Origin: Sipunculus nudus
Lineage: Eukaryota > Annelida > Sipuncula > Golfingiida > Sipunculidae
Length of the DNA: 64,000 nucleotides
Direction: 5' to 3'
Assembly: GCA_026874595.1 (NCBI GenBank)
Contig: CM049311.1
Span: forward strand, 39,266,676 to 39,330,675
Below, piece by piece: positions 41,801 through 54,900 of this stretch (position 1 is its first letter; every line of letters starts with the position of its first letter). A model generated the notes under the pieces. The model did not search any database, was not told where the DNA came from, and saw only the letters and a program-made list of their open reading frames with translations. Both the position numbers and the translations under genes were made by a program.

Positions 41801-42883
41801 TGTCATTTATGGTGTACCCCTCTCCGCACAGTGCGGGGTCTTGGTGCTGTCTTGATGAGTTTAATCGCATAGACATAGAGGTTTTGTCTGTGGTGGCCCA
41901 GCAAATCACAGTCATTCAAAGAGCCAGCCAGATGCAGGTAACGCACAGCCGCATGCTGATGGCAGGAAAACTGATGCATCAAATGCTTACTGAACACATC
42001 GCCTGTCTGGTTGTATAAACCTGTACTGGCCAGACGTTATAAATACAGCACCTTATCTTACTTGGTGTTATGTTGGAAATAAATGTACCCCTCAGACTGC
42101 ACACCCTCCAAAACATGTACCTCAACATTATCAAGTATACTTACACTTGGATATGGCTGGTGGCTGTCGCAGTGATTGCTATTTGAGCATACCACACACA
42201 AATCAGGTTGAGACATGACCTTTGGAATCAGAACATTATAAATGACAAATGCTTATGACTAGTGACCCCTGTGCTGGTAACATAAAAGGACATGATGAAC
42301 AATTATAACATAAAATGTTGTATCCATCCAAGGATATGATGGGACCAAGGATTACATCTATGGCACTAGATGTGTCAATATATAAGACAAAACCTTGTGA
42401 AATGGGCTTTTGAGCTGGAACTGTTAACGTGTGGGTTTTTCCCCATTTTGGAAGTCTTCCACACTGAGATCACTGTTAAATTTCCCTCTGTAAGTATATG
42501 CCATCTTAACCAGGAATAAATAAACTAGTCATGACTGACTGGCAAATGTAGAACAGTCTACTTAGAGCAAGCCTGATATGGCTTCCTTGGATTCATGTTT
42601 ACCAAGGCAGTGAGAGAAACAAGAACAGACTCATATTGACCAAGGTGTAAAGATGTTGATACTGTCATTGTTGGTGATATCAGACTATTTAGTCTCATGC
42701 TTGACCCTTCTACAATGGAGCATTTTCACTGTCAGCATAGATATATTGGTTGGACAGGACTTTAATTGGCACCTGCTTTATCTGCAGTCACCAGGCTGAG
42801 TAATACTTGTACCTACAATGAATTCATAAGCTTAAAGCCAGCTAAATTCACAAAGCATATACACAGGACCAAGCACTGTATTC

Positions 42884-42914
<31 letters not shown>

Positions 42915-45900
42915 CACAGGCTAGCAATTATTGCTTAAAACAGACTAAGCAGCATAGACTTTGTCCACTTTCAATTTCTAAGTATGAACTGACATACATT
43001 AGGATATATCCCTGACCTCAGTTGCACTAGCACACATAATACCGACCCTGGTGCCCCTCCTCCCATGCATTTGTACACACAATGTTCAGCCTCAGTGTAT
43101 GTGTCTCTACCTATATATATATACACACACCTGTAGGTATTTGACCCTGGTCCCACTCTTACAGCTGGTGCTGATTCTGTATTTTTTAATCATTGTTTTA
43201 TATGTCACAACGCTGCCCACCCATGTCGCTATTGTCAAATCTTCCCAACTTTTCACTGCAGCCTTTGATGGAGTTTTAATGGATATCATACCTGTTTGGT
43301 AATATACATTTATGGTTATTTATGTAGGAATATGGGTATTCAATTTTTTCATTTTTTGCTTTTAAGAAGAATGTAAAATTATCAACCACAGAATCTCTTA
43401 GTGGTATTTTTATATTAAAAATATAATTGAGTGGATGTAAAGCATTGTCATGAAAAGGTGATTTCTCTATTTTGATGAACAATGTTTCTTATTTTTTTTT
43501 CCCACTATTTACCTCAAATGTTTCTGTGTAAGCTGAAATCAGCTGCTCAACCACTTGTTGATCACCCATTTCTAATAAAATCCATTTGTCTGTTAGCCAA
43601 AGTACACGGACAATCTCCAAGTCTCTCTTAAATACCCCAAATTATAATTAATTAACATGACCACTAACAGTAGAAGCCCACTTGCAGTGCGGGAGCGTGG
43701 GCTTGTTTCGACGAATTCAACCGCATCGACCTTGAGGTGCTTTCTGTGATTGCGCAGCAAATCACAACGATACAGAAAGCACAGCAGCTGAAGGTAACCT
43801 GCTCGTAAAGACCCTTGCTGACAACTTTACCTTGTACAGAGCCTTGTCAGACTTCTCTAGGGGCCCAGCATGATACCCCTGTCTTTCAGAGTCAGCCTCA
43901 CCATCCTGATGATCAAAAAAGTTTTTCTGTTCTGTATGGTCAGAGATTTTATATATTTTATGGATAATCATCTTGTAAATGACACTATTTGGCTAAATGA
44001 AGACTAGTTTAATCAGTTTGGTGTTGTGAAAGTCTTGTGTTAGGGAGCACAAGAGTCCTTACTTTCCCAGGAAGAAAAACAAAGTTTGAAAATTAAATTG
44101 GTTCATATAGTAACTTGGGCAAACTTTCCTTTGTCATAAGAGCTCAAACCTTAAATAAAGTTTGCTTCAAGTCATATTCAGATGATTATTGGATATAAAT
44201 GTAATCTAGTTTTGGCACAATTATTAAACATATTGGTGTAGGCCTATTTAGTTTTGTGAGATGTAATTCAATTCAGACTTAACACAAACATGGTGAAAAA
44301 AATTTTTGATCAAAGGATGTGTGATAAATAGCTTTGTGGATGCTTCTTTTTTTCAAGGCAATACACATCTGACTGTAAACCTTTTTGTTTACAGTCAAGT
44401 GTATTCCATTTTTGACAGATGAGATCCTACTGATCTCCTTTTTTCATCAGATAGTGATATTATATTTAGCATGTTTAGGTAGCTGCACAAGAAATACCAC
44501 ATGTACAGTAGCATTTAACATAAAAAAGGCATGGCACTTAATAAATCAAAGGAGATAACTCAAAATTTCTCTGTGTATGAATTTTTTCCCATAGCGTATA
44601 AACTTTTTAGATACTAATATAATACTATTTTATAGTTTTGCATATTTTAGGCCAGTTTAATATGGTCAGCAGTGATCTATGACCTTTGTGTGGTCACAAG
44701 AGCATTGATTAACACCTGCTGGTGCATGATAAAGAATATTAAATACTCATGGCTATAATAGCTCAACAAGCAGTGTGTTTGATTTAAAAGCAATCTGGTA
44801 TGAAAACTTGTGTTGTTTACATACATTCAACCCTGGAATATTGTTGCAGTGATTGCGTGCATCCTTCATTTCAGATACTTTCTGACTGATATTTGGCTGC
44901 ACTTAATACCCACCATCCATCATAAATATCAGCTCTGCTATACCTTTATTGTGTAAACCTGTGTTGTTTACATACATTCAACCCTGGAATATTGTTGCAG
45001 TGATTGCGTGCATCCTTCATCTCAGTCATCTTTCTGACTGATATCTGGCTGCACTTAATACCCACCATCCATCATAAATATCAGCTCTGCTATACCTTTA
45101 TTGCAGGTATGTAGGAGCTAGGATTTATGTTTGATCAAGACGGAACTCTGTAATGCAGAAAAAAGTAACCTGCAACCATACCTGGATCAAAACCAAGCTT
45201 AAATGCAAAGTTAGAATAAGAAAAAATCATAACCTTCTGATCTTCTACTTGTAAAAGTATTAACTTTCTGATCTTTAGGATGGATTCATAACAAGTCTAC
45301 CAGTAAAAATGTCAACCTTCTGATCATCTACTTGTAAAAGTATTAACTTTCTAATCTTGAATCATATTTTCCTGTTTCCTCAAATCCTCATTTAGGGCAT
45401 ACATTGTATGCGGTCTGATACACTACAAGAATTCTCATCTACTGTCTTCTGCTACTGCATGTTGTACATACTCTGCTAGTTCATTTTACATGAATGATGG
45501 ACGCTTTTATTCCAGTGCGGGCGCATGGGCATGTTTTGATGAGTTCAACCGTATAGATATAGAGGTTCTGTCAGTGGTAGCACAACAGATTGCTACAATT
45601 CAAAAAGCTCAAGAAGGGAGGGTGAGGCGTCAGGGCACTTTTATTTCTGTGACACCCTATTTGGTGTAGTAGACTATACTGACCTACTGACCGTCTGTCA
45701 TTGATTCCATTACTGGTTTGATGCACTTGTGTGGTGATGCAAATTTTATAATAAATTTGAATTTTTTGTGGAATGGTTTGATTGCATTTTAGCGTGGTTT
45801 GCATTAACTTGATCACAATAAGGTCACAGAGAGCAAAGCATGTTTAGCACTCTCCTCTAGTTATAGTTATTTTTGCCTACTAACATTTTATACTAGGTTT

Positions 45901-48900
45901 TTTAACTTTATTTCTTTTTTCAGAATTTACAACTGAAATATATAGAAATATATTTCTTTTTTCTTCTGCTAGTATTGAGTTGATCTTTTTATCATCATGG
46001 ATTCTTTTTCCACTGCCAATCCATGTAAATTTTGTTCATATTTTTTTTGCTTATATTCAAATATTGCTAATAGTTTTATAAATCTTATGCATGACACATT
46101 AAAATAATTCACATTTTTTTCTGACTTGCCTCATGCTTTTACTAAAATCCTGTAGATCATTCTTTAGAAATAGATGCTTGGCTAAATGTGCTTTCTAAGA
46201 AAAAATACAAATGTTTACAAGATGGCTAAGCACCATTGCAGATAATTGCTTTGCCTTTCAGTCCAATATCTTTGGATGTAGTCAGTCCATTACAATACAG
46301 TTGTATAATACTATCACACATTTTAGAATGTGGGTTTCCAAAATAGCAGGAAATGTGGAAATGAGTATAGTATTTTTTAATACTAAGAAACAGTCCTTGT
46401 AGTGAGAGTTAGTATCATGAATAGAAACATTTGGTCTTACACACAGGTCAGTATTCATAGCCCTAGTATCAGAAAATTCAAGTCATCTAAAAACTTCAAA
46501 TTCATTGTGCAGGTCACAAGTGGTCCCCTGGTATGCCATTTGTGGATACTGCTGTTCAGCGAAAGACAAGTTAGCCATAGACAAATATGATGGTATAGTC
46601 AACTGAAGTTCCTTCAGTCCGAGACTTTACTTGCATTAAAGGCATGATCAAAGAGGTCAGGTCACACTTCAGTATAGCTTTACTAGTCAGAGGTCAAACA
46701 GGCCTGATCAACCTTGAACAGAACTTGTTAGTCCTTTGTCATACTGGCCTTATTAGCCTTGTTAGTCTAAGATCCTTCTGGCCTGATTAGACTTGAACAA
46801 AGCCTTGTAAGTCTAAGATCCTTCTGGCTAGACTGGTACCCCGCTCTATTATGGCACCGCTGCTCTAGGCCAATCATAGTGACGGGCGTACAATGCCATT
46901 TTCAGTACTCCCGGCAGACTAGTTCCAACTCAAGTATGTATTATATATGATAAAAAAAAGCATTTCATTTGCTCAGAGAAGTTGCCAAAAGTTGGCTGTA
47001 CAATTCGTGTGACATTTAAGATTAGATTAATAGATATTGATAATAACCCAATGCCACGTACAGTGGAATATCAGTTATTCAGTATATCATATCATATATA
47101 CATCCATCAGTCAATTTTGTGCAACAACTCATTTTTCAATATTATGAAACTATAAATAACTAAAGAAGCAATTTTATCAGAAATCTTCACAGATAACGAG
47201 CCAGGATCACGTTAACGCCCATGCCAATCGGTATGAGCGTGTAGACTGGAGTTGGAACCAGTCTACAGGTAAGTCATGAGTTGCAACTGGGAGTACTTAA
47301 GATGACGTTGTACGCCTGTCTCTATGCTTACCTGAGGGCCATAATAGAGCAGAGTACCAGTCTACCTTCTGGCCTGATTAGACTTCAACATAGCCTTGTT
47401 AGTCTAAGATCCTTCTGGCCTGATTAGACTTCAACATAGCCTTGTTAGTCTAAGATCCTTCTGGCCTGATTAGACTTTAACAAAGCCATGTTAGTCTAAG
47501 ATCCTTCTGGCCTGATTAGACTTGAACATAGTCTTGTTAGTCTAAGATCCTTCTGGCCTGATTAGACTTCAACATAGCCTTGTTAGTCTAAGATCCTTCT
47601 GGCCTGATTAGACTTCAACATAGCCTTGTTAGTCTAAGATCCTTCTGGCCTGATTAGACTTCAACATAGCCTTGTTAGTCTAAGATCCTTCTGGCCTGAT
47701 TAGACTTCAACATAGTCTTGTTAGTCTAAGATCGTTCTGGCCTGATTAGACTTCAACATAGCCTTGTTAGTCTAAGATCCTTCTGGCCTGATTAGACTTG
47801 AACATAGTCTTGTTAGTCTAAGATCCTTCTGGCCTGATTAGACTTCAACATAGCCTTGTTAGTCTAAGATCCTTCTGGCCTGATTAGACTTCAACATAGC
47901 CTTGTTAGTCTAAGATCCTTCTGGCCTGATTAGACTTCAACATAGCCTTGTTAGTCTAAGATCCTTCTGGCCTGATTAGACTTTAACAAAGCCTTGTTAG
48001 TCTAAGATCCTTCTGGCCTGATTAGACTTCAACATAGCCTTGTTAGTCTAAGATCCTTCTGGCCTGATTAGACTTCAACATAGCCTTGTTAGTCTAAGAT
48101 CCTTCTGGCCTGATTAGACTTCAACATAGCCTTGTTAGTCTAAGATCCTTCTGGCCTGATTAGACTTCAACATAGCCTTGTTAGTCTAAGATCCTTCTGG
48201 CCTGATTAGACTTGAACATAGTCTTGTTAGTCTAAGATCGTTCTGGCCTGATTAGACTTCAACATAGCCTTGTTAGTCTAAGATCGTTCTGGCCTGATTA
48301 GACTTCAACATAGTCTTGTTAGTCTAAGATCCTTCTGGCCTGATTAGACTTCAACATAGCTTGTTATATTATCTTGAACATATTTATTTCTTGTCAGTGA
48401 GGCTGTTTGGTTGTTGCTAACAAACCCTATCTGCATAACAAAAGGTTGTCAGTGACAAAATATATTATGCATGGAACAAACTGTTGACCATGGGGAAAAT
48501 ATGATTAAATTAAACTCAAGTGGTCATTAACTTTATATATGACACTGACATCATTATATTTATTGCAAACATAGATAAAACTTGAAAGAGGCAGTGTATA
48601 AACCTATATATTAAGTATAAAATGTGATGTGAAATCTGTTTCTCGTTAGCAGAATATTAATTGACATTGTTGAATCTTATTTAATATGATGTTACTTGTG
48701 ATTATGAATTCATTAGTAAATCAATGAAGAGTTTACAAATTGGGGGTTGATATCCTGTAGGTACTAATCTTATTGTAGTTTGTCAGTGTAGTTTTTTTTC
48801 ACAGATTAATACTGTAACCAGGGGTTTCAGAACAAAATCAGACCCAAGTTTTAAAAAGCCTAAAAGTAGCATTTCTATTAAATAAGATGTATCATTATTG

Positions 48901-51900
48901 AACTGAACAGTTAGTTGATTTGAGTTTAAAAAAAGGTTTCAATTCAGATTTAACATTTACACAGTATTTACTGTTCAAAGTTTGTAATCTGTCATTATAA
49001 AAAAAGTCTATTGTATTATTATATGTATACTGTGGTTGGCTTGTTTTTTGCAAGGTTTTCAAATTTGTGATATTCACGAAAGGGAAATCATCACAGAAAA
49101 AACAAACCTTCGTGAATAAGACACCTCATCTTTACCCAGGCAAACTGTCATTTAGAAATCTAGCCTCATCAACTTACATGTATATTTTCAAGGTGGTGTC
49201 ACTTGTATGTTAAAAATTGAAAAGCAACATTTGACATAAATGTAATGTGACAAAGATTGACGATCAATGATTGACATTACAAAAATAATCAGATCATCCA
49301 TATTATATGCCCTTAAAAGACAATTAATTGTCCTCTTTCTTGTGGGTTCCATTAAAAGTGATTGAGTTGCATATTGAATATTGTGTGAGTTACTGCATGG
49401 TAAGATTGCAAAAACGGAACCCTCGTGAAACAATGAAAAAATAAAAATTGCAAAAATTTGCCCTCGTGAATATGAAGCCAACCACAGTATGTTCCCTGAG
49501 TTACAGTATTAAACTGATCTGCTGTGTGTACATAAGCACCGTTGTAATATAGCCCTGAGCACTGCTTTTACCCCGATCCTCAGCTCTGGAGCTTGGGCAT
49601 GCTTTGACGAGTTCAACCGTATAGATATTGAAGTGTTGTCGGTGGTGGCCATGCAGATTATGACCATACATAAAGCACAACTTGACAAGGTACATCCTGT
49701 ACTGGGATGGATTGTTCATGTTGCATTCATTTGACAGGTTCACTTGTCAGTTAAATGTTGTTCCTGTTGAAACTGATGCTTCTGTTTGAATATAGCACAA
49801 TATTACAAAAGAGTCATTCACAGGCAGATTAAGTTACAGTTGGATAACTATACAATTTTGAAGATGCTGTTTTTACTCCTGATGTTTTTTTTGTAATGTA
49901 TTCATGATATATTCTCGTAGAAGTCATCAGATTTTCTCTCTCTAGTAATTAATTAAGGAAATTTGTCTATTCTAATTAACCATATGTGATTTTTTTTACA
50001 TCAGCTTTTTGCTCATTTATGATATTTATCTGTTAAGTATTTTTTAATATGTTTTTTAATATCTACATTTCAAGAGTGTCAGACATAGATTATAAAATGT
50101 CACATGGATAAGTATATAGATAATTTGTTTAAAATATGTTGTCTATTATAATGTCACTTTACCATGTCTTTTTATATAAAGCTTTAAATGACTTGGTCAT
50201 TGAATCTTTTTTAATGATGATTTTTTATAAAAAAATTTTCATCTATGAAATAAGTTCTGTAACATTTATTTGATTTTAAATGACAGGAAAGCACTAAGAA
50301 AACATTTCTGAAAAGCTAATTTAAGTAACACAGTTTGAAGTGTTGTTTAACATGAAGTTATCCTTCCTATACAGGACTGCTGAATATTAAATAAGCTTTT
50401 CAATTTAAATTGTTTTAGTTCAACACCAGTTTTAGATTGTTAGATCTGAACATAATTAATATCAGCTGAGTACTACATGAGCATCATGTGAGTTCTGACT
50501 GATGAGTACTATATTTAACCTCAGATGGAGCGGTTCATGTTTGAGGGTGTAGAACTGGTACTCAAACCTTCCTGCGCTGTCTTCATCACCATGAACCCGG
50601 GTTATGCTGGCCGTACTGAGCTGCCAGATAACCTCAAGGTCAGTTTATACAGTTTAATTATTTTATGATTTTGTTAGAATTAATTCTTGAATAAAATTTT
50701 TCAGTCTTCCGGGAGAGAACCAATCTTGCTGGTTACAGGAAAAGTTCATGCTCATTAAAGGTGCCTCTTCGGATTCCAGGCATGTTAAATAAATATGAAA
50801 TAGTGTTTTTCCTAAAATGTTATGGTATCTGCCAGTATTTTTGTTCAAAAACCATTTGCAAACATCTGTACACAAGTGGAAATAAGCTTGCATTAGGCAC
50901 AGTCAGTGGTAAAACATAAACATTGAGCAAATGCCACCTGTTGGCGGTATAGCATTGCAATTTCACAAATCAAGATTTTTCATACTTCCTTCCAGTGTTT
51001 CTTATTTTTTGTTTGGCTATGCAGTCTTATTATGAGAAACACGTGTGGACAATGTTTACTAACACTCAGAACCATAACAATATATTTAACAGGTGAATGT
51101 GGCAAGATGGTTTTGCTGGAAACTTTTGTATTCAGCCAGATTTAACTTATAACAAAAGATAATACACATACTACTGCAAATGATTGTCTTTTTGAACATG
51201 AATGATTGGTTATTTCATGAAAATAAAATAATTATAAAGCCAGTTTAGAAAAAGGTTTATCCTGTATCTTCAGATCCAAAAATATGCAAATGAGAAGTTA
51301 TTTGGTATTTTTCCTTTTATTCTGAAAATAAATAATCCTTTTATAATTTGGTGCGTGGAATATTATGTATATTATGGGTATAACTATATTTTGAAATAGA
51401 ATGATTTCTTTACTGAATGCCTGGACATGCTACAGAAATATGTTTTTAATAGTTCTCAATACACAGATCTATGTGTAATATATACATCAAGTTAACCTTT
51501 ATATGGTCTGTATTTGCTGAAGAACAAGTTACTCATGTATTTTTTTCTATGTTTCAGGCTCTCTTCCGACCAGTAGCCATGATGGTGCCTGACTACGCCC
51601 TGATCGCTGAGATCAGCTTGTTCTCATTTGGGTTCTCTGATGCTAAAGTTCTGGCGAAGAAGATCACCACGACATTCAAACTGAGCTCAGAACAACTCAG
51701 CTCACAGGTAGTGAATAGTTCACAAAAAATAAATCACATCTTTTGTAGTTGTCTTTATATTGTTAAATTGTACCTTTAAATGTTGTATCTCTTGCAATCA
51801 CTTTTACTATTTGTGAAGTATTCATCTTTGGACTTTGTAAATTATTATCCAAGACCATCATGACTTCAGTGTATGTTAAGTGTGAGACTTGACCTGCCAG

Positions 51901-54900
51901 GAAAACTATTTAGAGTTGATATATCATTTGACTCAATAACATTTTTCAGGATCACTATGAATATGGTAGGCCTTCATCATTAGACTTGATTCTAACTTTC
52001 AGGACTACTAAAAACTGTCTTTTATGTGATAATTATTTTACTTGATTCTAATGTTCAGGACTACTGTAAGTATCCTTTATGTTCCTCATTAGACTTGATG
52101 TCTTCATTTTCAGGACTGCTTGAAGTGTTTTATATGTTCATCATTGGACTTGGTTCTAACTTTCAGGACTACTCTGTCTAATATGTTCATCATTTGACTT
52201 GATTCTTACCTTCAGGACTACTCTAATTGTCTCGTATGTTCATCATTGGACTTGATTCTTACTTTCAGGACTACTCTGAGTGTCTTATATGTTCATCATT
52301 GGACTTGATTCTAACTTTTTAGGACCACTATGACTTTGGAATGCGTGCAGTTAAGAGTGTGATCTCAGCTGCTGGAAACTTGAAGAGACAGAACCCTGAC
52401 ATGGATGAGGAACTGATCGCCCTGCGAGCCATCAGAGATGTCAACGTTCCCAAGTTCTTGATGGACGATCTGAAACTGTTCAATGGCATTGTGTCTGATC
52501 TCTTCCCTAACATCAAGTTAGTCATGTTTCCTGCACTTGTTTTACAAATCAGTAGTTTATCTTAAAAAGGATCACATTTTACTTCAAAATCATCAAACCA
52601 GCCATCAACAATGGACAAGATCATAATGTAAAAGATTAGAATATAATCTGGGTTTTACAGTGTAGAAACAGGTCTTGTTAATGTGTCCATATATATGGAT
52701 TATAAAAAAAAGTTATTTAGGTTTGCTGGTTTGCCAGAAACCTTCACACGTTTCTGAATATTTATATAATTAAAAACAGTAATGTACTAGAGAAAAATAA
52801 CATCAGTTCCCTGTGAAAAATCTTGGAAACTGCAGTGGTTCCATTCTTATAATGTATGAATACCCTTGAAGCTGATTAGGTCTGTATTAAACGTTTGATC
52901 AAAGGAGCAGGATTAATAAATGGCAATGCGTTTTCTCATCCTCTTTGGAAAATTTGTAATAAATTGCTGTTTAAATCAAGACATCTTGAAAAATATTCAA
53001 GATATTCTTATTGAAGAGTTTTAGAATTCAGCTTCACAGGCTGAATGAATTCTGATCAAAGTGCAATGGAAATCAATGTTTTGTAAAATATCTCCACTGT
53101 GCAATTCATGTTTTGCTTGCAGGGACGAGCCTATTGACTATGGAGCCCTGGACAAGTCCCTCAGAAAGACCTGTGAGAAGAACAACTTGAAGGACGTGGA
53201 CGCCTTCATCCACAAGTGTATCCAGCTGTACGAGACCACCGTGGTGCGTCATGGTCTCATGATCGTCGGTCCCACTGGCTCTGGAAAAACAAAGGTACAC
53301 ACTGTGCATAATCAGACTCACAAGAGTTCCACTCTGCTGGTTAGGTTTTGTGGGCGCAACAATCTGAATCCCACAATGCACTGTGGCTTGTAAATACACA
53401 GATGGAGTAGGTATGAATGTAGTGAAGAGGGTATCGTAGTCCATTCAAGTACGCTGGATAATAATTGTTTCATAGCAGATTACATAAACATGGATGTTTT
53501 TGTGGCAAGGATTTCATGGAGTAAGTAATATATTGTAAGCATGCACAAGTGAAATGTAAAGAGGTGTTTTCTTGAATGTAACAAATTCTGATTTTTAAGT
53601 TCGACAGTTCAGACAAGTCCAATAAGTTCAATAATGTGTTTACTTTCGAAGTTAAAACTTCCGTTCATGTTGTGTACATGTGCATGTTTGTCATTTTGTC
53701 AGAAATCACCTTACATTTTTATCTATATTGCCTAGTTATAAGTACTCTTACTTTATTGTAATAGTTTTACATTTCTGTAGCCTTTATTGTGAGGATTTAA
53801 TGATTATCCCTTTATTTGTCGTTCCCAGTGCTATGAGGTACTGCAGCAGGCCATATCATCGCTGAAAGAGACCACGTCACCGGCGGGTACCACCTTCCAA
53901 GCTGTCCTGACCTATATACTCAACCCCAAGTCCATCACCATGGGCCAGCTGTACGGAGAGTTTGACCTGCTCACCCATGAATGGTAAGGGAGCCTAGAAA
54001 TAGTGATTTTCATATAAACAACATTGTTTTGATGCCTCACTTTCAAAGCAAAATCATTCATACCATCAGCCAAAAAAATTAAAATTTGCCATTAGTATAT
54101 ACAGTGGAATCCTCAAATTATACACACTGGTGAGGCATGGACTTGTCCATAACATGGTATAGGTGCATTATGTGGGGCTGACATTTTGGGAGCTAAAACA
54201 TCAACTGAACCCACTTTTTTATGCAGAAAAATGTTGGTTCAGTGTGTGTGTAATAGACACTCAACCCAGTGAACCCACAGTTTTATTTTTACGGACTTCA
54301 GCATTTCTTTTTGTGAACCCACATTCATTCTGTGCAAATTGAATCCATTTTTGGTATTATTGTCAATGACGTTGTGTAATACCTACAGAAAAATAAGTCA
54401 AGAAGTGAGGCCCATTTCTTTCTGCAAATTTCAAAATTGTGAAATACTATTATATATTATTTATATCGTTATATAGTAGAAGCCTGTTGGGCATTGAACC
54501 CACATGTTTTTGTGAGAAAATGTGTGCTCATTTCAGTGTTCTAGCTGATCTATGTATGTTTATGATGAACCTACATTTGACATATTGTCAGTGACATTCC
54601 AGTATTAAAGGGTATTGGCCTAAGAATGTACTTCTTATAAGAGGGTCCTTTAAAACCACCTGTTATACAGGGGTGTCCTACAGGAGATATTTCCCTGTGT
54701 ATGAGTCTGAGATACCAGACTGGTTTTTGTTACCATCAAGAGATATGTATGATGATGATGATTTATGTTTTGCTTTGACAGGACTGATGGCATCCTGTCC
54801 TCCCTGATCCGTCTTGGAGCGTCCTCGCAGGAGGAGGATAACCGCTGGTACATGTTTGACGGTCCTGTGGATGCGGTGTGGATTGAGAACATGAACACTG

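Larger units (their letters stand above)
45622..49583 (+). other. Intron between exon copies c and d (4 kb)
   Basis: Mostly repeats: the 46-bp array (about 46690-48366), the MITE within it (46829-47364) and a TIR element (49027-49490). About 45630-46650 and 48370-49020 show no recognised feature. Confidence 0.6.

Noticed and set aside
43258-43303. A possible fifth, decayed Walker B exon: CTGCAG followed by a frame reading [12 protein letters not shown]
   Set aside because: Only loose resemblance to [12 protein letters not shown], one codon short, no donor, and DE is not kept. Too weak to separate from chance.
47365-48366. CRISPR-like array
   Set aside because: Repeats are contiguous 46-bp units without unique spacers, in an animal intron.
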